Shown here: positions 33,758-44,647 of the stretch, in pieces
Numbering within the stretch: position 1 is the stretch's first letter
How the letters are laid out: the number at the start of each line of letters is the position of its first letter
Assembly (NCBI GenBank): GCA_007844125.1
Contig: CM017561.1
Coordinates: 21,501,260 to 21,565,259, forward strand
Length of the DNA: 64,000 nt
Reading direction: 5' to 3'
Source of the DNA: Sinonovacula constricta
Taxonomy: Eukaryota; Mollusca; Bivalvia; Cardiida; Solecurtidae
Program-made: the position numbers and the translations under genes
Notes under the pieces: model-generated
The model's database searches: none
Told to the model about the DNA's origin: nothing
What the model saw: only the letters and a program-made list of their open reading frames with translations

Positions 33758-35530
33758 TCAGAATCCGATCATTTTCTTACTAGTTCGTTTATGTTCCATG
33801 AAATAAAGTCGATTTGCTCTCCTTGACAACTCTGATGGTGCTGCTGGCGTTGCTGTATATTCTGGTCCGTTTATGAATAATTTTTCTCCCACAAATTTCA
33901 CCTGCTTTCCTTTTTTTCGCTCTACACTAGGATTTCGCCTTGCTTCCATCCACTTCTTAGGTAGTTGCACGCCCACACCCTTGTTCGCTCTTATACACCA
34001 CACTCTGTTTTCGCCTTGCTTCCCTCCACTCCTTAGGTAGTTGCACGCCCACACCCTTGTTCGCTCTTATACACCACACTCTGTTTTCGCCTTGCTTCCC
34101 TCCACTCCTTAGGTAGTTGCACGCCCACACCCTTGTTCACTCTTATACACCACACTCTGTTTTTGATCTGCTTCCATCCACTCCTTAGGTAGTTGCACGC
34201 CCACACCCTTGTTTGCTCTTATACACCACACTGTTTTCGACTTGCTTCCATCCACTCCTTAGGTAGTTGCATGCCCACACCCTTGTTCGCTATTATACAC
34301 CACACTCTGTTTTCGCCTTGCTTCCCTCCACTCCTTAGGTAGTTGCACGCCCACACCCTTGTTCACTCTTATACACCACATTCTGTTTTTGATCTGCTTC
34401 CATCCACTCCTTAGGTAGTTGCACGCCCACACCCTTGTTTGCTCTTATACACCACTCTCTGTTTTCGACTTGCTTCCATCCACTCCTTAGGTAGTTGCAC
34501 GCCCACACCCTTGTTTGCTCTTATACACCAAACTCTGTTTTCGACTTGCTTCCATCCACTCCTTAGGTAGTTGCACGCCCACACCCTTGTTTGCTCTTAT
34601 ACACCACACTCTGTTTTCGACTTGCTTCCATCCACTCCTTAGGTAGTTGCACCACCACACCCTGGTTTGCTTTAGCGAGGTCCTCCCTTAAAATATGTCT
34701 AGTTTTTCTTACCATCTTCTGTTGGCTGAACTTTAACAATAACTTGATGCTGTTTCTTTGTTTTTGTTGGATCTCCCAATGTATGTGCTCGGTTAAAGAC
34801 AAATGTTGATGGATCTAATTGGAGATTATCCCGAATGAACGTCTTAACAAGCTGTTAATATTGCTGTGTTTCTTCGTCGAGAAGTGCACTTTCCATCATC
34901 CACAGTACCCTTCCCATCATCCACAGTAACATAACTCGCCACTTCCGGTATTCCGTAGAATATCAGATTGTCTTTCACATTGCAGTACTCATGATCTAAT
35001 AACTTTTCTCTTAGTGATGTTTGTAGAGTCATCTCCTGGATGACATTGTTGAGTGACGAGTAATTTACCAACTTTCTCTTGTGCTAAGTTAATTGCTTTA
35101 TTGTGCTCGTCATATTTGCCCCTTAGAAATGAGTTTGTACCTTCTACGTCGTTGACGCTTATGTTTAAAATCATTTTCCTGTTTTTCCATGCCTCCTTCA
35201 TGTTCAATTGATTTAACTATACGTTCAATATTGTCGAGTTTTGTTTTTATACTTGTTAGTCCTCCATAATAGAGACGGCCTATGGGGTGGTAAGTTTAAA
35301 TCTCAGTTATGATTGAAGGGGGTGTTCGGCAGCTGGCTAGGTGTTCATTGCAACGTACCTTGGTACGGTGGGGATTGCATATATTGGCCTTGAAATGGCT
35401 GTGTAAAAGTCTTACTGGAGTGTATTGTTCCCTGTAGTCTCTGGACAGTCGGTGTATCATATGTTAACACATATGTTCCATTTCTTTGGCATTGTATGTC
35501 ATTCAAACACTCAGTACTTTCATGCAAACC
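33758..35530 (-). pseudogene. L1-type LINE ORF1 relic with internal expansion
   Basis: Minus-strand pieces occur in the order expected of an L1-type ORF1 protein, an RNA-binding chaperone of the retrotransposon: an N-terminal, coiled-coil-like part (35,230-35,050), LDHEYCNVKDNLIFYGIPE (about 34,990-34,930), LDPSTFVFNRAHTLGDPTK (about 34,840-34,780), an IVK segment with downstream LREDLAKANQG and LPKEWMEASRKQSVVYKSKQ (about 34,690-34,600), and FVGEKLFINGPEY (about 33,890-33,850). Several frame changes and stops break it. The LPKEW segment is amplified about tenfold between 33,940 and 34,665. The family (L1 or Tx1 group) is inferred from these motifs. Confidence 0.7.
33940..34665 (-). repeat. 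76-bp tandem repeat inside LINE ORF1, about 10 units
   Basis: CCTTAGGTAGTTGCACGCCC recurs at a 76-bp spacing (34,031, 34,107, 34,183, then 34,257, 34,333 and onward to 34,637). Each unit also has TTATACACCACACTCTGTTT and CTTGCTTCC(A/C)TCCACT. On the minus strand one unit encodes about LPKEWMEASRKQSVVYKSKQ. Since 76 is not a multiple of three, each added unit changes the frame, so expansion itself would disable the protein. Confidence 0.9.
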
Positions 35531-35649
35531 GGTCAGTCAGTCAGTCAGTCAAGTCAATTAGTTCTGTTGATATATCATGTCAGCCATGACCTTCTGTCAG
35601 GTCAAGTGGTCAAGTCAAGTTTCATCATTCTGTCTGATCAGTGTCCTCG

Positions 35650-37016
35650 CACAAGTTCAAATTCAATGTCTAAATAAGGTAAGTCAATATCCAGATCAAA
35701 TTGATAAGTCTTTTTCCTATCTAAGCCACGCTGCAGAGATAGCTATTTTTTAATGAAGACAAGAAACGTCGCCACGCCAGGTTTTCATTTTACGTTTAAA
35801 TTAACAATTCTGTGTAATGTGGGTGACATCCCTTCAATAGTTGCAATGTTATGCTCCAGAAACTATCAATTTGCACAAATGTTGACATTTGAACTTTTAA
35901 GTGTGACCTTGACATTTGAGGCAGGACCATGGTTCTTGTGTGCAAAGTTCTGTTTCATTGAGGGGAACATTCTTTTATGCATCTAAATAAGTACCTTTTT
36001 TAAGTACTGAACTAAACTCAGGAAGCTACATTTTGGCATTTTTTATACTTTATACCCTAGGTGTGACCTTGACATTTAAGGTAGGGTCATGGTTGTTAGA
36101 CAAGACACTCTGTCATATTAAATTAACACTCGTGCTAAGTTTCAAAGCTCTTTCATGGTTGCTGAGAAAAATACAACGAAATAAAAACTTAATGAAAATG
36201 CTATGTGAAAAAACGGCATAACTATGACAAAATACAGTCAAGAGTTATGAAACTTGTCCTAATAATGGCTACTGTGATGTCTGAGAAAAATACATCTTTC
36301 ACAAAAGAAATTAATGAAAATTCTAAGTGAAAAGGTGCATAACTTTGGCTAAAAAGAGTCAGGGTTATGAAACTTGTCTTGATAATTGCTACTGTCATGT
36401 CAGATAACGATGTTCAGTTTCAAAGATCTACCTTGAACGGTTACAGAGAAAAATACAACTTTGACAAAAAATACTTAGTGAAAAGGGGGCATAATTTGGG
36501 CAAAATAGAGACAGGGGTAATGAAACTTGTCCTGATAATTGCTACTGTGATGTCAGACAACTATGTTCAGTTTCAAAGTTTTACCTTGAACGGTTATTGA
36601 GAAAAAGATAACTTTAACAAAAAACTTAATGAAATGTTGACATGCCCGCCCACCGAACGACACACCCCAATCTAACAACCAAGACTTTCCTAAAGAAGAC
36701 CTGGTAAAAAAGATGTGACAACTATCTTTCTAGATCACGTTATCTAGTCATCCGGTTAATCCGCGCTGATGTCGATATATGTTTTTAGAAAAGACCACTA
36801 TCGTGCTTATTTATAGATTTGGAAACAATGAGCTGTTGGGGGTTTGTTATCGCGGTTTTACTGTAAAACAATATAGGTGGTGTTCAAAACCGTCTTTAAT
36901 TACAATAAACTATGAGTTTATGCAAACAATTATGTCCAGATATCACAAAGGAGTGGTAAGATATTGCAACATGCATTGGATATTGGCAATCTGTCGGATA
37001 CCTCCTTTAAAGTCAT
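35650..37016 (+). mobile_element. MITE copy, 'TTAAAGGTGGTATC' family, split by another repeat
   Basis: The left part (to about 35,757) has CCTATCTAAGCCACGCTGCA. The right part (from about 36,720) has GCGCTGATGTCGATATATG, TTTATAGATTTGGAAACAAT and TTCAAAACCGTCTTTAA, then ends CTGTCGGATACCTCCTTTAA. Joined, they follow the order of the complete copy at 57,909-58,372. The intervening sequence is an unrelated repeat of about 0.95 kb. Confidence 0.55.
35770..36700 (+). mobile_element. Interspersed repeat with internal units, inserted in the MITE
   Basis: Diverged internal units share GTGTGACCTTGACATTT, GGTTATGAAACTTGTC, TGATAATTGCTACTGTCATG, TCAGTTTCAAAG and GAGAAAAATACAACTTT. It ends with CCCGCCCACCGAACGACAC. 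The general layout (units of about 110-150 bp and a GC-rich end) is like 3,250-4,190 although the sequence differs. Confidence 0.5.
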
Positions 37017-37069
37017 AGTTTTAAGTCACGTTCAGTTAAAAAGTATCAACATAACCACCACACTTATAA

Positions 37070-37771
37070 CTTTCGTCATCATCGTCAGTCATTATCATTG
37101 AAACAAAACCCAACATTACATAATGATCAACGTCATAATCAACAACAGCTTCCTCTTATTTGCCATTATCATCATAATCACCATTATCTAAACACCATTC
37201 TAAGCAACACCATGAGCACCGTTATCGTCATCAACAACAATATAACCAACAACATAATTATTATCAACATTACCTACAGCTAACTCGTCATTATCGCTAT
37301 CATTTTTATCATCACCATGATCATCACCACCAACAACAATATCACCACCAATTAATCATAATCATCACTATAGCCAACTACAACATAACATCATCATCAC
37401 AACAACCACTAAAGGTATCACAAAAATCAACATCAGCAACAAGATAATTATCAAAATCACAGACATTATCTTTCTCTTCTTTCCCACCTTACCCTAATCA
37501 TCACTGTCTTCATCATCACATTTCGTTTTCATCGCAATAGCCATTATTACAATAATAATCGTCATCATCATCATCAGTAGTAGCAGTAGCAGCAGCGTCA
37601 TTCGTCATGAGTTTAATCACCAAAATACCCTTATCCCTGTTGTCAACAACAGCAGCAAAAGTCGTGATATTTTCTCCGAAAATCACTATCACCATCATCA
37701 TCATCATCTTAAACATCATCATCAGCAACATCACAACCAACAGCATCAGCATCAACATCATTACAAAAAGC

Positions 37772-37813
<42 letters not shown>

Positions 37814-37899
37814 TTCACTTCATCGCCACCAGCACCAGCACCAGCATCACCTATCATCATCGTTATCATCATCACCATCATCAACATCCATCACCAATC

Positions 37900-37930
<31 letters not shown>

Positions 37931-38149
37931 ACATCCATCACCTATCAACATACCATGAGCAAATCAACATCTATCTATAAACATAGCATGTGTATCTGTA
38001 AGTCACTATTATTTTGTTCCAACATTATGCAAAGAAACTATTACCATCACAGGCATCTTTGTCCTTCACAAGGTTGATCATTTGCAGCTTCGTCATCTTC
38101 ATGGCCATCATTATTACAATGAGCAAGATTCTACACCTTGGTCTGAAAA

Positions 38150-38199
<50 letters not shown>

Positions 38200-38202
38200 A
38201 GT
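37070..38202. repeat. Imperfect trinucleotide region (ATC/CAT/AAC, AAT)
   Basis: Degenerate CATCATCACCATCATCA and AACAACAAT motifs fill the region. Pure tracts are (AAT) at about 37,771-37,812 and (ATC) at about 38,152-38,200. Open frames rich in Ile/Thr/Asn/His are compositional. Confidence 0.85.
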
Positions 38203-38292
38203 TAAGTGGTGATTGAAATGTAGACTTCAACCTTTATTATTTATTTTTTATGGTGATACTCATAGATGTGTACTGGGTGTCCCTAACATGGG

Positions 38293-38835
38293 AGTTATTA
38301 TGCCCTATACATTACTGCTATTGTGTTATTATGCCCCATACGTTACTGACATGGCTTTATTATGCCCGATACATTACTGCCATGAAGTTATTATGCTCTA
38401 TACATTGTTGCCATGACATATTATGTCCCATTCATTAATGCCATGGAGTTATTATGCTTTATACATTGTTGCAATAACATTATTATGTCCCAATCATTAC
38501 TGCCATGGAGTAATTATGTCCTATACATTGCGGTCGTGACGTTGTTATGTCCTGTATATTGCTGCCATGTCGTTACTATGTCCTATACATTGCTGTCATC
38601 AAGGTATTATGCCCTATACATTGCTACCATGGTGTTATTATGGCCTATTCATTGCTACCATGCTGTTATTATGCCCTATTCATTGCTACCATGACATTAT
38701 TATGCTCTACAAATTGCTGTCATTACGTTATTATGCCCTATTCACTGCTGCTGTTACGTTATTATGCCATATACATTGCTGCCATGACATTACTATGTCC
38801 TATACATTGCTGCCATGACGTTATTACACCCTATA
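38293..38835 (+). repeat. 31-bp satellite, array 1 (diverged)
   Basis: About 17 units of the form GTTATTATGCCCTATACATT and GCTGCCATGAC. The array starts directly after the flank block at 38,202-38,292 and ends where an element with CAGGCGCGT ends begins. Units here are more diverged than in arrays 2 and 3. Confidence 0.9.
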
Positions 38836-39204
38836 CAGGCGCGTATCTGGGCCGGTTTTGAAATTAGGCACAATTACAAGGGAAATAACCTTTGTAATAA
38901 TACTTTTGAAAATATTCGGTTCTTTTCTAATGAATAACATGTAAAATGCGGACATGCGAGGAACTTAACGCAAAATATAAACGACTAAAATCCTGAAGTG
39001 TTTAAGTTTAATCATTTTAAACCTTTTCAACTCGATTGGTGTAGTAATAAGATTTTATAAAATAGAAACTAAGGAAATAAAATATCATTCCTAACCCGGG
39101 TTAAGCTTAGACTTTCTTAGTGTGTTTGGTACTTTTAGATTTTCGATTTTTCGAGCGGAGGTTACGCACGTGCGTAAAGTGCGTAATGACAGAAACGCGC
39201 CTGA
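38836..39204. mobile_element. Probable small transposon with CAGGCGCGT ends
   Basis: Starts CAGGCGCGTATCTGG and ends GAAACGCGCCTG, whose complement is CAGGCGCGTTTC. Near the right end it has GGTTACGCACGTGCGTAAAG, TGCGTAATGAC. The insertion at 42,456-42,819 has ACGCACGTGCGTAAGTGCGT at the same place and a similar length (364 against 369 bp), so the two are probably related families. No clear target duplication was seen. Confidence 0.5.
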
Positions 39205-40859
39205 GGTGAATGTTTGAGTGTGTGAATTTCATCCCTAACTTTTGCCCTAAGTTCACCTTATAGTTTAACGGCATTGGACTTCCATTTGACCCCCAACATG
39301 GGATGTTTAATTATAGTTGTTCGGTGTCTATAAGTTTTGGTTTTAGGTTGCCCTCTTCCTATTGTTAAAACAAAATTGTTATTGGAAGGGGTCTTCCTAT
39401 TCCCTTTTCCTTTTTGGCATTAGTGGGGATGTGTTTTAAGTGTGTAGGGGTCCTGTGCCTATTTTACCGAGTAATCATGTCTGGACGACCGAGGCCCGAC
39501 CGCCCCTAAACCATTCTCCTTATTGTACACTTTTTGTACATACAAGGACAAATTCCTCGGCTATGGCAGGAAAGGGAGGAAAACGTTCATGTATTAGGAA
39601 TAGTTTGCTTTTTACATTATTTAATGTATGGAATTATATTTTGACCAATGACAGTGCAGTATTTTTTAAATTTTCAAATGCATTATATTTATTTATCAGC
39701 ACGGTTGATGTGATAAATTGGTTATCGCTCAGAATTAAATGCTTCTGTTTAACCGCAAGTGCGCATGCGTGAAGAGGCGGGATTTGAGGTGTGGCCATTA
39801 AATTAAATGTGTCAATTACGACAACACGAACAAGAACGGGTGCGGAGTTTTGACTATTTATTTTCAAGAACTGTATTAGAATAGGAGAAAATATCAACAT
39901 AAAACAGTTACTTTTAGTTATTCAATACACGTTTCTCATAGTCGAGACATCAATATATGAGGGAACGGTGGCTATTGGCGGCTGACAGGGTAGCGTGGGC
40001 TTGCTGTCAATGATGCCCGCTATACTGTGGCATCTAAAAGACGAAAAAAACTTTTTTAGCAACTTTACACAGTCATTGACTAATAGACGTATGCACACAG
40101 TATGCATTTTTTTAAAAAAGTTCTTCAGAAATTGATTACTCACGAGAATAACATTTCTGTTAGAATTATATCAAAATATTTAAGATTTTTTTTGTGCTAT
40201 CAATAGATAAATAAAAGTACAACGTAAATTAACAGTTAAAACAGAGTCACAAACCTGGCCCAAACGTGAACTCTTGTCCTGTCGATACGAGATCCTAGGT
40301 GTTAATCGTAAAAATCTGTGTTACAGTTACGTCGTCGTTTGACAGATTAGTCATTGTCAAATTCCCCCGAATGTAATATTCTTAACAGGTCGGAATCATC
40401 CATTCATTCAAAAATTACTTTCAAACATACTGTGATCAAACTGTGTTTCTGTCCTTTTCCCAGCTGAAGTCGTGAAGACAATGGAAATGATCTGCTGTTC
40501 TAAACGTTCTCGAAACAGCTTGCGGTTGCATCGTGTCTATTTTTAGACCGGTCATTTTCATCATCTGATTTTACATATGCGATCCAAAAAAGACGCATGA
40601 TTAGTTAGCTGGGCGGTTTATGGGCGGAGACTTTTCAAAACATAAATCCATACATTAAATATAATGCGCCGAGCTGAACGATTAAATTTGTTAAACCGTC
40701 GAGAACAAACATTAACCTATACATAAAACGTTTTACTCTAAGCTGAAACGGAAGTTACATTAGTTAGTACAATACAGTTGATGTATATACATTCAGTGGG
40801 ATTTTTTTATTTTTATAAAAAGAATTCCACTGATGATGTTAGTGCAATAACAAGATTGT

Positions 40860-41200
40860 GCGGGGAAGGGGGTGTAGTTCTCTGTTTCATTTACATGCTC
40901 GAGTGCCTTCTTTCCCCTACTTTTTATTGTCGGTGCGCAAGCGCCTCCGCTCTTGAGGGGGGAAACCGACTTTCGTAGAAAAATACATATTGTAGATAAG
41001 CAGGTGCCTTTGTTTTGACGGGGCCCTTAAGGGGCCGCCGTTTATTCAGCGACCCGTATCCTGTTTTAATTTTGATGAAATAGATATCAGCCCTTAAGGG
41101 GGGAATGCCGACTTTTATAATGCAAGGAACGGGTGCCTTTGTTTTTACGGGGTCTTTAGGAGTCCGCCGTTTATTCAACTACCCTCCACCTATCATTTTA
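40860..41200 (-). repeat. Internal repeats in the non-coding part of unit A
   Basis: GGTGCCTTTGTTTT, ACGGGGCCCTTAAGGGGCCG, CCGTTTATTCAGC and GAGGGGGGAAACCGACTTTC occur twice or more in slightly different form. The same module, with a further unit, is in unit B at about 45,110-45,550. It lies on the 3' side of the coding region in the minus sense, so it may be a 3' untranslated region with internal duplications. Confidence 0.6.
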
Positions 41201-41226
41201 AGTAATCATTCTTACTAGATACTACT

Positions 41227-41750
41227 ATAGATAGTTTCAATGTGACGTCATCGACACTGATAAGACAGTTTAAGGCAGCCATCTTTGTGGGCAGAAGCTA
41301 ATGCAGGCCAAAATTTGGGAAGTATATGCTGTATTAAACTCACCACTATGTTTTTTTTCAGTCTATTTTACTGAATTTTATATCAAATTTAACAACTTTT
41401 ATAAAGTAGTTTAAATACCCAAACTATATTTTGATAGTTTAAATAGTTAAAGAAATATAACCAAAAAAGATACACTGTTCATTTTGTTTTAAGTATGAGC
41501 CAATAGTTTTATTTATTTCCGTGTACTAATTCTGTGTGCATTTATCAATTGTAAAAAATATTGTATTCTAAAAATATGAATTTCAAGAGCTTTCCAATGG
41601 TGTATAGCTTTTAACTTTCGGACCACGAATGAAGAAATTACAAGAAAAGAAAATTTACCCTACTATACAATTCATATGAAAATCCATTGAAGTTACCATC
41701 AAAGATGGCTGCAAAGATAAGGGAATTTCACTGATGTGGAAACTATCTAT
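41227..41750. mobile_element. 0.52-kb MITE with 12-bp TIRs
   Basis: The ends ATAGATAGTTTC and GAAACTATCTAT are a perfect inverted pair. The interior has GTGACGTCATCGACACTGAT, TTTAAGGCAGCCATCTTTG and CATTTTGTTTTAAGTATGAG. Unit B lacks it at the corresponding place (near 45,565-45,600). A truncated copy in the opposite orientation lies at 44,364-44,647. Confidence 0.65.
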
Positions 41751-41770
41751 TTCTTCAAGGTAATTAAATA

Positions 41771-43054
41771 ATGCTTTCCTTAGTCTATCTGCTATTTTTT
41801 TCTGGAGGGAAATGTATGGTATTTGTGCTTACGTTTGTTAATTCTAAATCTACTAGTATTGTTTGTTCGAATTTTCTTCGTGCAATTATGTGTTGCCCGC
41901 ATGTAAATATTAGATGGTCGAAGGTTTCACATTGGTTGCAGTGCGGGCAGTTTCTTGGTCTTACTCTGTTTTCTGCTCCTAGGAAGCTGGCTCCTAAACG
42001 TAGTCTAGTGTAAATTTTATCATAATAGATATTGTTATGATATATTCTTATGTTTGTGTTTCTATTACCATATGTATACTTGTTTGGTCTTTTGTATTCT
42101 TTGAACCTTTCTTCTGCTTTGTGTTTACAGTTATTTTATTTTTTTTGAAATTGTATGCTTTCTTTACGCTAAAACCCAGTCTTGTGGGCAATCCAGTCGT
42201 TGAAGCCTCTTTCGCTAGTTGATCAGCGGCTTCATTGCCTGTTATACCCACATGGCTGGGTATCCATTTTAAGGTGATAATGGTGTAATGTTGTTGTCTT
42301 ATTATAGTATTTGTTCTATAAATATCTCTGATTAAGTCAGGTCTGTTTTTATTGTCTGCAGACTGTAATGCCTGTATTGCACTTAGTGAGTCTGTGTATA
42401 GATCTATGTTTTGATTAGTTAGTTTACTATTATTTACCCATGAAAGCGCCACTTTCAGGGGCGTGCCTAGGCGACCTTTGAGTATACGCATTATTCCGGG
42501 GGTGGGGTGGGGGGGGGGTCAGGGGCCCCGCCCCCGGATTTTTTTCCTTTGAACGCCGTAGATGCATTCTGGGGAGAAACTCTGTCACAGTACAACGAGC
42601 AGGAAGGGACAGAAATACGTCAGGTAGGATTGCAGAAGTATTTGAAGAATTTGGAAAAGGGTTAAAGAACTCTTATTTAAAAAAAATGAAACAGCTAACA
42701 ATAAATGCCAAACACAGGTTACGTACGATTTTTATTTACTTTTTGACGTTTTTATTTTTTCAATTTTTGGAAGCAACTGTACGCACGTGCGTAAGTGCGT
42801 AAGCCCAGGCACGCCCCTGACTTTGATGGCAAAGAGTTCACAGGTAAATACGGAATGTCTTCTATCTGATTTGATTTTGGAGTTTTTAATTGGCCTATTA
42901 TTATGGTAAATGCTAATTCCTCCTCCTGCTGTGTTTTAATTGGGTCTTTGCTGCCGTCAGTGTATATGCAGATGTTTGCTAATGATGATTGGATGTTGTG
43001 CTCCGGAGTAGTTATCACTTTTTTCCGACTCCCCCGTGCGGAGCTCTCGACCAA
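41771..43054 (-). pseudogene. RNase H and C-terminal zinc-finger part of a LINE, unit A
   Basis: Minus-strand order: ANICIYTDGSK (first catalytic Asp of RNase H), then, after the inserted MITE, IDLYTDSLSAIQALQSADNK (third catalytic site), LKWIPSHVGITGNEAADQLA (last catalytic Asp), then TRLRLGASFLGAENRVRPRN followed by CPHCNQCETFDHLIFTCGQH, a C-x2-C...H-x4-C finger common at LINE C-termini. The second catalytic Glu (CELFAIK) lies at the MITE insertion border. The coding region is also frameshifted near 42,120. RNase H trims template RNA during target-primed insertion. The clade (I or Jockey group) is not resolved. Confidence 0.75.
42456..42819. mobile_element. 364-bp MITE with CAGGGGCGTG ends and 5-bp TSD
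   Basis: Starts CAGGGGCGTGCCTAGG and ends CCCAGGCACGCCCCTG, with ACTTT directly repeated at 42,451-42,455 and 42,820-42,824. Unit B keeps the empty site with a single ACTTT at 46,295-46,299 (GCGTCACTTTGATGGC), which fixes the borders exactly. Inside are a G-rich run, GGGGCCCCGCCCCCGG and CGCACGTGCGTAAGTGCGTA. No coding capacity. Confidence 0.85.
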
Positions 43055-43079
43055 TCAAAATTCTTCAAATTCATAGGGT

Positions 43080-44363
43080 ATATAATATTATGCTCCATAC
43101 ATTGTTGCCATGATGTTATTATGTCCTATACATTGCTGTCATGACGTTACTATGCCCTATACATTGCTGCCACGACATTATTATGCCCTATACATTGCTG
43201 TCATGACGTTATTATATCCTATACATTGCTGTCACGACGTCATTATACCCTATACATTGCTGTCATGACGTTATTACGCCCTATACATTGCTGTCATGAC
43301 GTTATTATGCCATATACATTGCTGCCATGACGTTATTATGCCATATACATTGCTGTCACGACGTTATTATGCCCTATACATTACTGGCATGACGTTATTA
43401 TGTCCTATACATTGCTGTCATGACGATATTATGCCCTGTACATTACGGGCATGACGTTATTATGCCCTATACATTGTTGTCATGATGTCATTATGCCCTA
43501 TACATTGCTGTCATGGCGTAATTATGCCCTATACATTGCTGTCATGACGTTATTATGCCCTATACATTGGTGTCATGACGTTATTATGCCCTATACATTG
43601 CTGTCATGACGTTATTATGCCCTATACATTGCTGTCATGACGTTATTATGTCCTACACATTGCTGCCATAAGTTATTATGCCATATACATTGCTGCCATT
43701 ACGTTATTATGCCATATACATTGCTGCCATTACGTTATTATGTCATATACATTGCTGCCATTACGTTATTATGTCCTATACATTGATGTCATGACGTTAT
43801 TATGTCCTATACATTGCTGTCATGACGTTATTATGCCCTATACATTGCTGTCATGTCGTTATTATTTCCTATACATTGCTGTCATGACGTTATTATGCCC
43901 TATTCATTGCTGTCATGACGTTATTATGCCCTATATATTGCTGTCATGACGTTATTATGTCCTATACATTGCTGTCATCACGGTATTATGCCCTATACAT
44001 TGCCACCATGATGTTATTATGCCCTATACATTGCTGCCATTACGTTTTTATGCCCTATACATTGCTGCCATGACATTATTATGCCTTACAAATTGCTGTC
44101 ATTACGTTATTATGCCCTATACACTACTGCTGTTACGTTATTATGTCCTATACATTGCTGCCATGACATTACTATGTCCTATACATTGCTGCCATGACGT
44201 TATTACGCCCTATACATTGCTGCCATGACGTTATTATGCGCTATACATTGCTGCCATGACGTTATTACGCCTTATAAATTGCTGCCATGACATTACTATG
44301 TCCTATACATTAATACCATGACGTAATTATGTTCTATACATTGCTGCCATTAATGCTGCCATG
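43080..44363 (+). repeat. 31-bp satellite, array 2
   Basis: About 41 units of GACGTTATTATGCCCTATAC plus ATTGCTGTCAT. The left border is the unit A junction GGTATATAATATTATGC. The right border is a truncated MITE. Because the period is 31, a plus-strand frame cycles through all phases and stays open in places, giving artefact proteins such as HCCHDVIMPYTLL. Confidence 0.95.
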
Positions 44364-44647
44364 CGGCTCATACTTAAAACAAAATGAGCAGTGTATCATT
44401 TTCGGTTATATTTCTTTAACCTTTTAATCTATCAAAATATACTAGTAGTTTTGATATTAAAAATATTTTATAAAAGCTGTTAAATTTGATATAAAATTTA
44501 GTAAAATAATCTGAAAAATAGAAACACAGCGGTGAGTTTAATACAGCACATATTCCCCGATTTCGGCCTGCATTAGCTAGTGCCCACAAAGATGACTGCC
44601 TTAAACTGTCTAATCAGTGTCGATGACATCACATGGAAACTATCTAT
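44364..44647. mobile_element. Truncated copy of the 12-bp-TIR MITE, opposite orientation
   Basis: Its sequence (GGCTCATACTTAAAACAAAA, CTGCATTAGCTAGTGCCCAC, AAACTGTCTAATCAGTGTCG) is the complement of the left half of 41,227-41,750. It keeps one end, GGAAACTATCTAT, at the border with unit B. The other end is missing where it meets satellite array 2. Confidence 0.6.

Larger units (their letters stand above)
39301..43079 (-). mobile_element. Non-LTR retrotransposon fragment, unit A
   Basis: Shares long segments with unit B (44,648-46,560): TGTTTAATTATAGTTGTTCG, GTGTAGGGGTCCTGTGCC-like sequence, ACGACCGAGGCCCGACCGCC, the GGGGCCC-rich region at 40,860-41,200, the coding region, and the junction with the satellite (GGTATATAATATTATGC). 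Compared with B, unit A has about 1.1 kb extra at 39,630-40,722 and two insertions (41,227-41,750 and 42,456-42,819). The sense strand is minus, with the 3' side to the left. Confidence 0.8.

Noticed and set aside
41771..42013. Plus-strand 80-residue protein, repeated at 45,622-45,864
   Set aside because: It is the antisense reading of the conserved LINE zinc-finger region, whose minus-strand translation has recognisable motifs.
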